Shown here: piece by piece, positions 52,291 through 63,295 of the stretch
Layout: each line of letters starts with the position of its first letter
How positions within the stretch are numbered: the first letter of the stretch is position 1
DNA from: Naumovozyma dairenensis CBS 421
Lineage: Eukaryota; Ascomycota; Saccharomycetes; Saccharomycetales; Saccharomycetaceae
Length of the DNA: 64,000 bases
Direction of reading: 5' to 3'
Assembly: GCF_000227115.2 (NCBI RefSeq)
Contig: NC_016483.1
Coordinates: 868,001-932,000 of the forward strand
Position numbers and translations under genes: made by a program
Notes under the pieces: generated by a model
What the model saw: the letters and a program-made list of their open reading frames with translations, nothing else
What the model was told of the DNA's origin: nothing
Database searches by the model: none

Positions 52291-53496
52291 ATGCCTGGTC
52301 AAATCATTAGCACACCATTTTTATCTCAATTGGAAGAAATTGATATACGTTTGACTAATTATCGTAACTCTAAATCATCATCATCTACGTCCTCGTCAAC
52401 ATCTACATCAACTTCAACTTATTACAACCATTCTCAATATCAATCCAAAAATAGATTTAATTACAATAACAACAACAACAACAACAACAATAATAATAGT
52501 TATTATCGTCAACATTCTGCTATGCATAATGACATAACAATTCTCAATAATAATTACAACAACAATTGCAATAATAATATCAACAAATATAACAAATACA
52601 ACGGCACAAATACCACTAATACTCCAATTTCAATTGAGGGAATTTTTGATAGAATTCCTCAATTGAAAAATTCAAATAATTTTAGAAACAATTATAATAG
52701 TAATAATAGTAATAACACTAATAAGAATAATAATCATCATACTACTACTAATAATTATTTAGATAAAAGAAAACAATATTATAACAACAAACCATATGGA
52801 TACAATAATAATGTAAATTTTAATAATAACATGAACGCTTCAGAATCAAATCAGAATCCAATGATGTCTACTCATTTAAGAAATACTTACCCACAAATGT
52901 ATTCACATATGCGTAATACCTCGATGAACAATACTACTAGTACTGCTAACGCGACGAACAACAATTTATCTTCAACAAATATGGATATTCAACCATCATC
53001 CATTCAATTACCCGTTACACCAACACCATATTTAGATATGACATCTTCCATTCATCATAATCAATCAATGAATAATAATAGTACAACATCAAATTATTTA
53101 ATGAAAGAAAATCAATTTTATTCATCCACAGCAATGGAACAACCTAAACCAACATATCCCTTAAATACATTCCCAACTTCTTTTCATAATAATACTAATG
53201 ATAATAATGGTATAATTTCACCAATTCCATCATCGAATTCAAATTTAATTTCAAATTCAATGTTTTTAACTCCTAATAATACTCAAAATAGATCTTCATC
53301 GTCAACATCTAATGGTTTTATGATGAACGAGGGTGCGACTACAAATAGTGGTAGTAGTAATAACAGTAATCCAATAGGTATGAACAGTATATGGAATAAT
53401 AATAATAATAACAATAATATTAATTTTAACAACGGTATCAGTAACGGTAATAATAACACGAATTTTAATGGGTTAATGATGAATGTATGGAGTTAA
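52291..53496 (+). CDS. YBL081W homologue, Asn-rich protein of unknown function
   Basis: The product is 401 residues (368 in S. cerevisiae YBL081W). Both ends are conserved: the N-terminus MPGQIISTPFLSQLEEID and the C-terminus NVWS, plus an internal block PMMSTHLRNTYPQMYSHM (about 190-207). Between them the protein is dominated by Asn, Ser and Thr with poly-Asn runs (about 55-70), a prion-like composition. No enzymatic motif or membrane segment is seen. It precedes PET112 as in S. cerevisiae. Function is unknown; conserved termini on a disordered middle suggest short interaction motifs (inference). Confidence 0.88.
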   Translation: MPGQIISTPFLSQLEEIDIRLTNYRNSKSSSSTSSSTSTSTSTYYNHSQYQSKNRFNYNNNNNNNNNNNSYYRQHSAMHNDITILNNNYNNNCNNNINKYNKYNGTNTTNTPISIEGIFDRIPQLKNSNNFRNNYNSNNSNNTNKNNNHHTTTNNYLDKRKQYYNNKPYGYNNNVNFNNNMNASESNQNPMMSTHLRNTYPQMYSHMRNTSMNNTTSTANATNNNLSSTNMDIQPSSIQLPVTPTPYLDMTSSIHHNQSMNNNSTTSNYLMKENQFYSSTAMEQPKPTYPLNTFPTSFHNNTNDNNGIISPIPSSNSNLISNSMFLTPNNTQNRSSSSTSNGFMMNEGATTNSGSSNNSNPIGMNSIWNNNNNNNNINFNNGISNGNNNTNFNGLMMNVWS

Positions 53497-53548
53497 AAAT
53501 TCACTTTTCTTTTTTGCGAATATATTTACGATACATACATAATAGTAT

Positions 53549-55240
53549 TTACAAGAATAATATTTTATTTAAACATGATTCAATTTCTTTTGGTGAGATC
53601 TTACCTTTTGATAATTTCATTGATTGACCAATTAAGTATTTTAATTTTTTTTCTTTATTCTTCCCTCCCATTTTAATTTCTGTAATTAAATCGTTGGAGG
53701 TTTGTTCAATGACCGAGTTACATATCTCATTAATGAATTCTTGACCCTTTTCATTGGATTCATCTATCGTTTCTAAATTATATTTCTTAATCAGTTTAGG
53801 CAAATCAATCTCCATCTTTGTCATCATTGATGATGAATCTTTGAATTGTTTTAATATCTCAAATAATAAAAATTTAGCTGACGAATTCGATATGACATTT
53901 TGTTTAATTAATGTTAAAAATTCAGCAAACGTAGGCGGATTCATACATTTCGCATTGAATTCATTAAATGATATGGACAATTTTTTCAAATTACCAATTA
54001 ATTCATGAATAATCCAATTCGTTGGTAATTTCAAAGGTGACTTTTCATTTACCTTTTGTCCGGTATTCGATAATTGCAAGAATTCATTGCATGTCTCAAG
54101 GTAATATCCTCTTAAATCTTCATGATTATATATGGAAACTTCATTCTCAGCACTTTTGTTACTAGTACTATTACTATTACTATTTATCGTTAGAATCTTA
54201 GCATCTTTCATGGTTAAACAATAAGGATGAGACACCAACATATTAATTATATCATCAGGTAACATTGGCATTGTTTTCCGAATGGACTCAATCAATTCAG
54301 TGGATAACGTTATTGTTGGTAATTCTGGATCAGGCATATATCTATAATCTACCATAGTTTCTTTATTCCTTAATTTGATTGTTTTCTGCCCATCCCAACT
54401 CTTTGTACCACCTTCAAATACATCACCATTCTTTTGATTTAATAATGTCTGAACTTGTTGAGTGTATTCGTATTTAATTGCTTTTATGATGGAAGTAGTA
54501 TTTGGCAAATTTTTCAATTCGACTCTTGGATGTTCATTAACGTTAACGTTTACGTCTATTCTCATTGCACCATCTTCCAAGTCTCCAGTGGAGATATGTA
54601 AATGACGAATTAAATTTTGATATTTTCTAATGAATGCCTTAATTTGATCAATATCATTGAATTCTGGTTCTGTTACTAATTCAATTAATGGTACATTTGA
54701 TCTATTAAAATCAAGAAGTGTTAAATTCTGTGGTGGTTGTAAATATATGGATCTTGCTGTATCTTGTTCAATTTGTAATTGAATTATATTTATCTTTTTG
54801 GTGGGTTCCTTAATATTGTCAATATCATGATAGAGTGTAAGGGAACCATGCTTGGCAAATGGTGAATAATGTTGCGTTATTTGATAACCTTGTGGTTGAT
54901 CTGCATAAAAGTAATGTTTCCTGTCGAATTGAGAATTTAAGTTTATTTTTGAATTTAATGCAAGACTTAATTTTAATGCGAATAAGATTGATTCATGATT
55001 TAAGATTGGTTGTGTTCCAGGGAGTGATAAATCGAAGAAATTTGTATGTGAGTTTGGTGTTTCAGAAGAAGAGGGATGATGGTTAATTGAAGATGAAAAT
55101 AGTTTCTTTTTAGTGTTTAATTGTGTATGAATTTCCAATCCACATTTCAATTTATATCCTGGGATGAATTTGAATTTATTATTCGTTGTGAATCTTCTTT
55201 GCAAGAATCGTTTTGAAAGAAGCATTGTATGTGTAGTCAT
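53549..55240 (-). CDS. PET112: Mitochondrial Glu-tRNA(Gln) amidotransferase subunit B
   Basis: This is the GatB homologue of the mitochondrial GatFAB complex that converts Glu-tRNA(Gln) to Gln-tRNA(Gln). The 563 residues start with a basic, hydroxyl-rich presequence (MTTHTMLLSKRFLQRRFTTNNK). GatB motifs are in order: YKLKCGLEIHTQLNT (about 29-43), FFDLSLPGTQPILN, RKHYFYADQPQGYQIT (about 105-120), LEDGAMRIDVNVNV, VDYRYMPDPELP, and the C-terminal YqeY-like helical domain (about 400-563). Position between the YBL081W homologue and NUP170 matches YBL080C. It is convergent with the YBL081W-like gene, only about 50 bases apart. Confidence 0.96.
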   Translation of the reverse strand: MTTHTMLLSKRFLQRRFTTNNKFKFIPGYKLKCGLEIHTQLNTKKKLFSSSINHHPSSSETPNSHTNFFDLSLPGTQPILNHESILFALKLSLALNSKINLNSQFDRKHYFYADQPQGYQITQHYSPFAKHGSLTLYHDIDNIKEPTKKINIIQLQIEQDTARSIYLQPPQNLTLLDFNRSNVPLIELVTEPEFNDIDQIKAFIRKYQNLIRHLHISTGDLEDGAMRIDVNVNVNEHPRVELKNLPNTTSIIKAIKYEYTQQVQTLLNQKNGDVFEGGTKSWDGQKTIKLRNKETMVDYRYMPDPELPTITLSTELIESIRKTMPMLPDDIINMLVSHPYCLTMKDAKILTINSNSNSTSNKSAENEVSIYNHEDLRGYYLETCNEFLQLSNTGQKVNEKSPLKLPTNWIIHELIGNLKKLSISFNEFNAKCMNPPTFAEFLTLIKQNVISNSSAKFLLFEILKQFKDSSSMMTKMEIDLPKLIKKYNLETIDESNEKGQEFINEICNSVIEQTSNDLITEIKMGGKNKEKKLKYLIGQSMKLSKGKISPKEIESCLNKILFL

Positions 55241-56128
55241 GGTATTTTTGTACAGATAAATAATCCCTTACCAGTGGACCAACATGAAAAAAAAAAATGC
55301 AATAAGTTGTTCTCGAGGGCAAATGGGGGTCTGGCTTAAGTAATGAGAAGCTAGCTTAGTCTCAAGGTATTTTGCTAAGTAGTTTTCTTACATCTATCTG
55401 TAATTGTTATTATATGTGTGTTTGTTAAGGGTGGATGAACTATATCTATAGTTTTTCAACAGTGTACGTATCATTGGCTTATAGGACTATAATAAGAGTA
55501 AAAATGTCTAAATGTAAGTGAAAGTCTAAAGTGAATGGAATAAAACATTGGATAGTGGCTTACTACTTGTAAATATTTTGTATATAATCTTAATCTTTAG
55601 GCAACTGTGACATACTTTTCTCAGTTGGTTATGTATCATAAAATAGAGAACAGGAAAAGAAAACTAAAGGAACAGAAAACGAAATAGAACAAAGACAGGG
55701 CATGACATCCCAGGGCATGATATAATATAGTACCCAGGTGGAGACACCAGTTGGGCCCTTTTTTTTTGTAATCGTTTGACCTCTACATACAAAAACACAG
55801 ATGTTAGAAACACCCGTCATTGATTAGCCAGAATAAACCCTCTCCTTTCAAGCTTCCAATGTCAACAAGAATGCACCATCTAAAGACTGTTGTTTGTTTG
55901 TTTAATTCAGGCTACATTTCTACTTTGAATAATAGTTATCGGCGATTCCTGTTGGAGTTCAATATAAATGTCAATGTGTTGTATTGTTAAATTTCATAAG
56001 TACACGAATATAGAAATGTATAAATGTCTAAATACATATATATATAAGAGAGGGAGGGAATTTTTCACTTTTATAATACATTTTGCTTTACATAATTATA
56101 TATATCACTCAAAAAGCTTTGGCATTAA

Positions 56129-56155
56129 CAGACTGTCCGCAGAGGGACATGTCTG
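56129..56155. repeat. Imperfect inverted repeat (hairpin)
   Basis: CAGACTGTCC pairs with GGACATGTCTG with one bulged base and a short loop. It lies downstream of the minus-strand gene relic. Confidence 0.5.
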
Positions 56156-56342
56156 GTATAGAATAAAAATAACAGTTATATGTGACGAACGATAACAGAG
56201 AGAGTTTCTTACGTTTAAATAACATTGAACGCTGTCATAGTCTGTGCCAGCAGCCTTTGTTATGGGCGGTCATTGGCCTTTAGTTGAAAATTAAGGCTAA
56301 TATAAGTAGCAAAGGCATCATGGGTAGTTTTCGAGGAAGTAT

Positions 56343-56770
56343 CTAGACGACACTCTTGGTATTGATAGTCCGCTCACACAAGATGCTGTTGGTACCAAAT
56401 TTGACCAATGCTGTTGCTAGGAACATGACAATCAAAAGACCCACTTCTTGAAACACCCAAGCAGACCACCAGTTACCTAAATTAACCAATTGCCATTGCT
56501 TCTATGAAATATGGGAACCATCATGGTCGGTCGTCCAATATCTTCTTTCAAGATCATTAGAAGTTCCCTTAGCATTAGTAAATCAGAGTAAGCGATATTG
56601 TTTTCCAAATGAAACAGTACGGCAGAAGTGTTAGCGTTGTTGTCTAACCAATGATTCCACTTGATCGGTTCCTTCATTTGAAGTAAATGCCAACGCTGGT
56701 CGCGATCGTTATAATAAACGATAGTTCTATCACCAACGGCCGATACTGATATTATTGGAGCCCAAAGGGT
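56343..56770 (-). pseudogene. Degenerate gene relic, unrecognised membrane protein
   Basis: On the minus strand one frame (56770-56480) reads protein-like sequence with no start at its left edge: APIISVSAVGDRTIVYYND..., RWHLLQMKEPIKWNHWLD, then RPTMMVPIFHRSNGNW and a stop. A second frame picks up directly (NLGNWWSAWVFQEVGLLIVMFLATALVKFGTN), with a clear hydrophobic membrane helix, and stops at 56343. The two are joined by a single frameshift at about 56480-56505. Trp/Tyr content and smooth continuation argue that this was a real protein. I do not recognise the family. It has no counterpart between PET112 and NUP170 in S. cerevisiae. Confidence 0.5.
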
Positions 56771-57208
56771 TCATGCGTCTAAACCAATTGATTTACAGAT
56801 AAATATTACGATAATAAATACAATTGATGTACAATTGAGCATCATTATCAAAAACACAGTTTTTTTTTTGCTGACGCATGTTGACGAATGTTGATGCCGG
56901 TTATTAATATATTGTTAAGCTTTAAATGGAAAACATTTAGAGATAATTAGCCGTCCGTTTTTATTTAGCAAAGAAATAGATAGATAAATATATAAATAAG
57001 AATGCAAGCTATTATTCATACCTTCAAAGGCATTAAATAAATAGGGCCATATTAGACCGACTTTACGGTACAGTTTCTTCTGTGTAATTTTATGAGTTGA
57101 AAAATAGGAAGTCGACTACCACACGTGGGGTAGCATCAAAAAAGATGGGTGGTTTGACTTGAACATCGATCGATGTTAGAGATGACCATTTCACTTTTTA
57201 CAAACTCA

Positions 57209-57237
57209 ACAATCACCATCACCATCACCATCACCAT
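57209..57237 (+). repeat. (CACCAT)n tandem repeat
   Basis: About five hexamer units between the gene relic and NUP170. The exact ends are approximate. Confidence 0.85.
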
Positions 57238-57331
57238 CATAGAGTGAGTCTGTAATGAAATTGTTAGCTACTGAAAGCGTCACACAACTTGTATCCGTGA
57301 CCACAATGGCGGATACGTCTCTAACGCTTTA

Positions 57332-57341
57332 TTACCCGTAA
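57332..57341 (+). promoter_or_regulatory. Reb1-type site upstream of NUP170
   Basis: TTACCCGTAA is an exact Reb1 consensus, identical to the site in the BOI1/YBL086C-like promoter. It lies 339 bases before the NUP170 start. Confidence 0.5.
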
Positions 57342-57679
57342 ACCCTATGGAGGATACTTTTCAAATCGATATCACTTCACACGACAAAACAGCAGTGCAC
57401 CACACACACTCCATCTATACTAACATTAATATAGTATAATTTTTTTGCACAAACAAAAAAAGCACTAGACCTAGAACTAGATAGACCGTCTGGTAAACCA
57501 TTATACAATACAAATATCGAAGATATTTATGTACATCGAGTATTAGTTTACTTTGCACTGTGATTTGATTTGATTTGATTTGCTCCGTTCTCGAGTGCTA
57601 ATTTCCTCATAAAAGCCCTCTGCATTTTTATTGCTCTACTTCCAGTGCATCTGTACAATAATACTTCAGCAAGGGAACA

Positions 57680-60600
57680 ATGTTTTCCACTCCATTGAAA
57701 GTAACCCCAAATGATTATAATATAAATAATAACCAATCATTTTCATCAGGTTACCCAATCCCAAATAATATCATATCCTCTTCAACTACTACCAATGCTG
57801 ACCCTCAATTCCATGACAGGAATCATCATACATCTGTTCAACAATCTAATGCGCCCATAATGGCACTAACCAATATGTCAACAGACTTATCCAACAACAG
57901 TAATAGTCTTACATCCACAAATACTTCAACCACAACTACTACTGGTGCTGCAACAACTACTACTGCAGCTACCTCTAATAACGGAATCTCAAATTATAAT
58001 TTGAAAATACAAGGTTTTGGTTCCAAAAAACCATTAGAATTGGCAAGTCTTTATATAAACCATTTATATAATCAAGATGAAAATACTCCCATCTTAGATC
58101 AAATATCCTATTATAATAATGGTGTTTCATACAATTTTAATAAAGAAATTGGTGGTCTCGGTGCATTCACTCCCCTTGAAAGAACAAAAATAATTAATTT
58201 ACCTGATGAATTATTACAAGAAACATCTAAGGCATCCATTAAGACTGATATGGGTATATTCCCTCAATTAGATCGAACTTGGATCATAATTGATAATAAA
58301 TTAATCCTATGGAATCATAATGATCCAACAGATTATCAATCCATTGATGAAATTAAACATACCATTTTGAAAGTTGCCTTAGTCAAACCAAAACCAAACA
58401 CTTTTATTAATGAAATTAATCATTTATTATTGATTGCCACTCCCTTTGATATTTATATATTGGCTGTATCATACAATGGGAAAAACTCTAATGAATTGAG
58501 TGTATTCAACACAGGGATGTCCGTATCAGTTAATGGGTTAGCGGTAAATGATATAGTTTCATATGAAAAGACTGGTCAAATCTTCTTTTCAGGTAGATCT
58601 AATGGGTTAAATATTTGGGAATTACAATATACAGGTTCAGATGATTGGTTCAATAGTAAATCAAATAAAATTTGTTTGACTCAGTCTTCTTGGGCAAATT
58701 TATTACCTTCCAATGTAATCTCCAAAATACAAATACCTGGTTCTGAATTAATTTCTTCATTCTTCCAAAATAATACAACATCAACTACTACCACAAATAA
58801 AAATGCAAATGCTACTGATAGTATTGATGGTTCAGACAATTTAGATATAAATGATAATAACAATCCACACAACAAGAGGAAATATACAAGAGAAACTGTT
58901 ATTCAATTGAACGTAGATCAATCAAGAGGGGTCATTTATTCTTTATCTTCAAATTCAATCATTAGAGCATATCTAATTAAAAATAATAATACTTTATCAG
59001 ATCCAGTGACCATTCATCCATCATACATTAGTAGAATTATAACAACAACAATGGCTAAAGGTGCTGCTGTATTAGGTAAAAATTATTTACAAATCGTTAA
59101 AATTGTTCCCGTATCACAACAACAAAATAATAATCTATTTTTCGTCGCTATAACAGTCACTGGGGTACGTTTATATTTTAATGGTTCAATTAATATCAAT
59201 TCTATTGAAGCAATATGTTTAGAATCAATAAAATTCCCACCTTCATCAGCAACTCCTGAAAAGATTCGTTTAGAATTGGAAAAACAACAAAATAATGATC
59301 AACAAAAGAGAAGAACAGCTCCATTTTTTTCAAGTTTTAATTATTCTTCAGAATCAATTCAATTAAAGTTACAAAAAAAATCTGCTGTATTATTAACAAC
59401 AACTGATGCTTCCACTATTGTATCACCAGGTATATTTGTCGCTTCAGTAATTAAAAAGAGTAAAATACCACCATCATCATCATCACCATCTCATCAAGAT
59501 CAAACAACAACACCACCACCAACAACAACAACAACAAAGGCTAAACCTCATTACCATTATGATCGTAAATTATTCGTTACATTACCTGATTATGGTGTCT
59601 TAAAATATCATGGTAAATATATTGAAAATGCTACTTTCTTAGATACAACAGCTCATGTTAAACAAATTATACCATTAACTCCAACTTTTAACGCCACTGA
59701 AAAACCAATTGGTTATGCAAATCAATTTGCAACTCAATATAATTCTGAAAATTTACAAATTGCTGTAGTAACTGATACTTCTATTGAAATTTATAAATAT
59801 CGTAACCCAGATGAAATTTTCGAAAGTTTAATCGATAATCCATTACCATTCATTGCTAATTATGGTATCATTGAAGCTTGTTCTTCAGCATTATACGTTA
59901 CTTGTAAATTTAACAAACCTGCTTTATTAAGATCAAATGCATTAACTTTCTTAACAGTGGGGATACCAGGTATCATCGATATAAAACCAAAATATAATCG
60001 TTACGTTTCATCATCATTCCCAAATACAAATACCAATACAAACACAAATATAAACACAACAACAACAATTACTACTAAGGAAAGTTCAATGATAATGAAA
60101 CCATTCACTTCACAAGATTTGAATTTAGATGACGTCATTTTATCTCCAAGATTTTATGGTATTGCTCTTTTAATTACAAGATTATTAAGAAATATTTGGA
60201 ATCAAAAGGTTTTCATAACTTCAAAACCCGTAGCAACAACTCCTATTAAATCAAACACCATGGACAACAAAAAATCACAAATAGATATCATTGGTATATC
60301 TATTTCTAAAAATGAAATTCAATATTATTTATCATCAATTATGATCTTAAATGAATTCTTTATTTCATATAGCGATTCCATTACCATTTTCGCTGCTCCA
60401 ACATTGTCAACCTCATCAGCAACAAATACTACCACTACTACTACTACTAATAATAATAATCCAAATACACTATCCTCTGTTAGTAAAGACAAATATGAAG
60501 AAGTTTCCAATCAAGCTGAAAATATTGCCATAAATTCAATAATCAAATTAACAGAATCCATTAAGGAATCATTATCGTTCTTAAATGTCTTATACGAAGA

Positions 60601-62419
60601 AAGTGAACTTGATGGTATCGATAATCGTTCCAATTCATTCAAAGATATAATAAATTTCTTGAATGTGGAAAATCAATCCAATTTAATTGATTTAAATTTT
60701 AAACATCTTTTCGCTCCAAATGATCAAACTAAATCATTAATTAAAGACATCTTATCATCAATCATTAATAGAAACATTTCAAGAGGTGCATCAATCGAAT
60801 ATATGGCCACTACATTACAAGATCGTTGTGGTTCCTTCTGTTCAGCTAAGGATATATTGGGTTTCAGAGCCATTGAACATTTAAGAAAGGCAAAAGAAAT
60901 TGGATTAAATAAAGATAATGATAATTTACATTATCATTTAGATAATGCAATGAAATTATTTGAAAATATCGTTGATGATATTTCACAAGAAAAATTAGAT
61001 GAAGCGGTCCAAATTATGGTATCATTAGATTATTTCCCCAAGACAATTGAATTCTTATTGAATATTGCAAGTTTGATCGATAGAGGGAACTTAGCTTATC
61101 AATATTTAGATAATGGATCCATGGAATATGATGAAAGGAAAATTTATTACGATAAACGTATTAATATTTATGATTTGGTTTTCAGAGTACTAACTACAAT
61201 CGATGAAAGGTCGTCTATAGTTTCTACTACTACTACTATTACTACTCCTACTACTAGTAGTAAGAAAAATCCAATAGAAATAGAAACTCCAACAAACACT
61301 GTCATTACTAGATACAGTGGTAACACAAATTTCAATAAATTAAGGGAGGAAAGTTACAATATTGCATTACGTTGTAATGATAAATTATTCCATTATCATT
61401 TATATGATTGGTTAGTCTCAACAGATAATCAAGATAAATTATTACAACTGGATACATCATTCATCTTACCATATTTGATTGAAAAATCAACCAATTCATT
61501 GAAAATTTCAAATCTTCTTTGGGTTTATCAATCTAAGAAACATAATTTCTTTGAAGCTGCTGAAATACTATACTCTTTATCCATTTCTAAATTTGAATTA
61601 AAATTAAATGAAAGAATTTCATTTTTGTCTCGTGCTAATGGGTTTTGTAATAGTGTTTGTCCACCAAATCAAAAGCAAAGAATGGTACAATTAGCCTCCA
61701 CAATTCAAGAATTGTTTGAAGTGGCGGCAATACAAGATGATATATTAACTTTAGTAAAGACAGATCCAAGACTTGACATGCAAATCAAATCAGATTTAAT
61801 TAATCAATTAGATGGTGAAATATTACCATTAACTTCATTATTTAATGATTATGCTGATCCATTGGGTTATTATGAAATTTGTTTGAATATTTTCAAAGTA
61901 TCAGATTTTAGAAATTCTGAAGAAATTTTATCAAAATGGAATGAATTATTTGAATCATTGAAACTTGAATTGAAAAAGACAAATGATGTAGATTATTTAC
62001 AGGATTCAAAAACATTCATTAATTTATTATCAAGTGTCATTACTAAAGTTGGGAAACAAGTTCATTCTTCTGAATTAGTCTTCCCAATTTCAAAATTATT
62101 CCCAATAATTTCTGATCTATTTTACAAAAATTTACCAAATAATCAAGTTAAAGAAGGTTCAATAATTTCAATTTTCATATCCATCCCCATCCCATATAGT
62201 AAACTATATTATATCTTAAAGGATTTAATAGAGACCACCACAACGACAAATCCTAACAATTTATTATTTAAGAAGGAAATGACATACTTAATTAAAGATT
62301 GGTATCAATCTGATAGGAAGTTAAGAGATATCATACCTTATAATGAAATCGAATCATTGAAAGATTATAATATTGATCCAATTGAAAATTACACAACAAG
62401 AACGGGTAATGGGATATAG
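57680..62419 (+). CDS. NUP170: Nucleoporin Nup170 (Nup155 family)
   Basis: This is an inner-ring nucleoporin that anchors the pore at the membrane and links it to Nup53/Nup59. The 1579 residues compare with 1502 in S. cerevisiae. An Asn/Thr-rich N-terminus (about 1-110) is followed by the N-terminal beta-propeller (GLGAFTPLERTKIINLPDELLQE, TDMGIFPQLDRTWIIIDNKLILWN, FSGRSNGLNIWELQYTGSDDWFNSK), and then the helical solenoid (about 800-1579: ASIEYMATTLQDRCGSFCSAKDILGFRAIEHL, LSRANGFCNSVCPPNQKQRMVQLAS). Short Thr/Asn/Pro insertions (360-395, 605-640, 785-805, 910-935) account for the extra length. The PET112-NUP170-ATG8 order identifies it as NUP170, not NUP157. Confidence 0.95.
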   Translation: MFSTPLKVTPNDYNINNNQSFSSGYPIPNNIISSSTTTNADPQFHDRNHHTSVQQSNAPIMALTNMSTDLSNNSNSLTSTNTSTTTTTGAATTTTAATSNNGISNYNLKIQGFGSKKPLELASLYINHLYNQDENTPILDQISYYNNGVSYNFNKEIGGLGAFTPLERTKIINLPDELLQETSKASIKTDMGIFPQLDRTWIIIDNKLILWNHNDPTDYQSIDEIKHTILKVALVKPKPNTFINEINHLLLIATPFDIYILAVSYNGKNSNELSVFNTGMSVSVNGLAVNDIVSYEKTGQIFFSGRSNGLNIWELQYTGSDDWFNSKSNKICLTQSSWANLLPSNVISKIQIPGSELISSFFQNNTTSTTTTNKNANATDSIDGSDNLDINDNNNPHNKRKYTRETVIQLNVDQSRGVIYSLSSNSIIRAYLIKNNNTLSDPVTIHPSYISRIITTTMAKGAAVLGKNYLQIVKIVPVSQQQNNNLFFVAITVTGVRLYFNGSININSIEAICLESIKFPPSSATPEKIRLELEKQQNNDQQKRRTAPFFSSFNYSSESIQLKLQKKSAVLLTTTDASTIVSPGIFVASVIKKSKIPPSSSSPSHQDQTTTPPPTTTTTKAKPHYHYDRKLFVTLPDYGVLKYHGKYIENATFLDTTAHVKQIIPLTPTFNATEKPIGYANQFATQYNSENLQIAVVTDTSIEIYKYRNPDEIFESLIDNPLPFIANYGIIEACSSALYVTCKFNKPALLRSNALTFLTVGIPGIIDIKPKYNRYVSSSFPNTNTNTNTNINTTTTITTKESSMIMKPFTSQDLNLDDVILSPRFYGIALLITRLLRNIWNQKVFITSKPVATTPIKSNTMDNKKSQIDIIGISISKNEIQYYLSSIMILNEFFISYSDSITIFAAPTLSTSSATNTTTTTTTNNNNPNTLSSVSKDKYEEVSNQAENIAINSIIKLTESIKESLSFLNVLYEESELDGIDNRSNSFKDIINFLNVENQSNLIDLNFKHLFAPNDQTKSLIKDILSSIINRNISRGASIEYMATTLQDRCGSFCSAKDILGFRAIEHLRKAKEIGLNKDNDNLHYHLDNAMKLFENIVDDISQEKLDEAVQIMVSLDYFPKTIEFLLNIASLIDRGNLAYQYLDNGSMEYDERKIYYDKRINIYDLVFRVLTTIDERSSIVSTTTTITTPTTSSKKNPIEIETPTNTVITRYSGNTNFNKLREESYNIALRCNDKLFHYHLYDWLVSTDNQDKLLQLDTSFILPYLIEKSTNSLKISNLLWVYQSKKHNFFEAAEILYSLSISKFELKLNERISFLSRANGFCNSVCPPNQKQRMVQLASTIQELFEVAAIQDDILTLVKTDPRLDMQIKSDLINQLDGEILPLTSLFNDYADPLGYYEICLNIFKVSDFRNSEEILSKWNELFESLKLELKKTNDVDYLQDSKTFINLLSSVITKVGKQVHSSELVFPISKLFPIISDLFYKNLPNNQVKEGSIISIFISIPIPYSKLYYILKDLIETTTTTNPNNLLFKKEMTYLIKDWYQSDRKLRDIIPYNEIESLKDYNIDPIENYTTRTGNGI

Positions 62420-62935
62420 GAAAAATAATGCTTTCATAAAATTCATCAAATGTGTAGAATTAATGCTTCATTAATATGTATACTATCATTCTTTTATAAT
62501 TATTATAAAGAGGCAAAAAAAAATCAAAAAGTAAGAAATATAACTTCATTACACTATAAACCACCCATACAAAACACAATAGTAAGTACAATCTCTCTGT
62601 GTATTTATTTGATTATACAAATATATAAAATAGTTGAATATATAACGTTAGAAAGAGAAAAAACGTAATAAATAGCAAAAAAGTAACTAACTATAACTCA
62701 AAAAGGTAGCATTTCGAAAAAAAACTGTTAATTTGCCCTATTTGAACAAATTTTCCAATATAGCAAACATGTTCAGACTTTTTGAGAGTATTATATTTTC
62801 TCTAGATACAGTTATTTTCCTTTTCTTCCTCCTAAATGCATGATGTTTTTATTTTTTTTATTTTGTTGTATTATCGTGTCGATTATCCTAGCTCTGTAAA
62901 AATCGTAAGACTTTATCTCGGTTTTGAAGAATCGT
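62420..62935. other. NUP170/ATG8 convergent 3' region
   Basis: No gene is seen. It is very AT-rich with several polyadenylation-like stretches. NUP170 and ATG8 converge here. Confidence 0.5.
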
Positions 62936-63295
62936 TTACTCTTTATGACCAAAAGTATTCTCACCTGAATACGTCACATATAAAAACCCATCTCTATCTT
63001 TATGTTCTTGATAAACGGCAGACATTAAAGCTGCTGTTGGAGGCAAAGTATCATTCACGAATATAAATATAGCTTTCTCAGGAGGTAGAAGAATTCTCTT
63101 CCTGATTACGTATACAAATTGACCAACAGTAAGATCTGCTGGAACTAAATATTTACGTTTATCAATTTCTTGAATATCTGATTTCTCCGCCTTCTCACAG
63201 ATGACTGGGATTCTGTTCTGGAATTTCTCAGTTATTCTTTCAGATTCTGCCTTTCTTTTCTCAAAGGGATATTCTGATTTAAATGCTGATTTCAT
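62936..63295 (-). CDS. ATG8: Ubiquitin-like autophagy protein Atg8
   Basis: This ubiquitin-like modifier is conjugated to phosphatidylethanolamine on the phagophore. It has 119 residues. The sequence is nearly identical to yeast Atg8 ([48 protein letters not shown]). The conjugation Gly is G116. Atg4 must remove a three-residue tail (His-Lys-Glu), where S. cerevisiae has a single Arg. The order NUP170-ATG8-ILS1 is as in S. cerevisiae. Confidence 0.98.
   Translation of the reverse strand: MKSAFKSEYPFEKRKAESERITEKFQNRIPVICEKAEKSDIQEIDKRKYLVPADLTVGQFVYVIRKRILLPPEKAIFIFVNDTLPPTAALMSAVYQEHKDRDGFLYVTYSGENTFGHKE

Larger units (their letters stand above)
55241..57679. other. PET112 to NUP170 intergenic region
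   Basis: About 2.4 kb lies between genes that are adjacent in S. cerevisiae. It contains a degenerate gene (56343-56770, minus strand), a hairpin at 56129-56155, a CACGTG element at 57122-57127, a CACCAT tandem tract at about 57209-57237 and a Reb1-type site at 57332-57341. No intact gene is seen. Confidence 0.6.
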
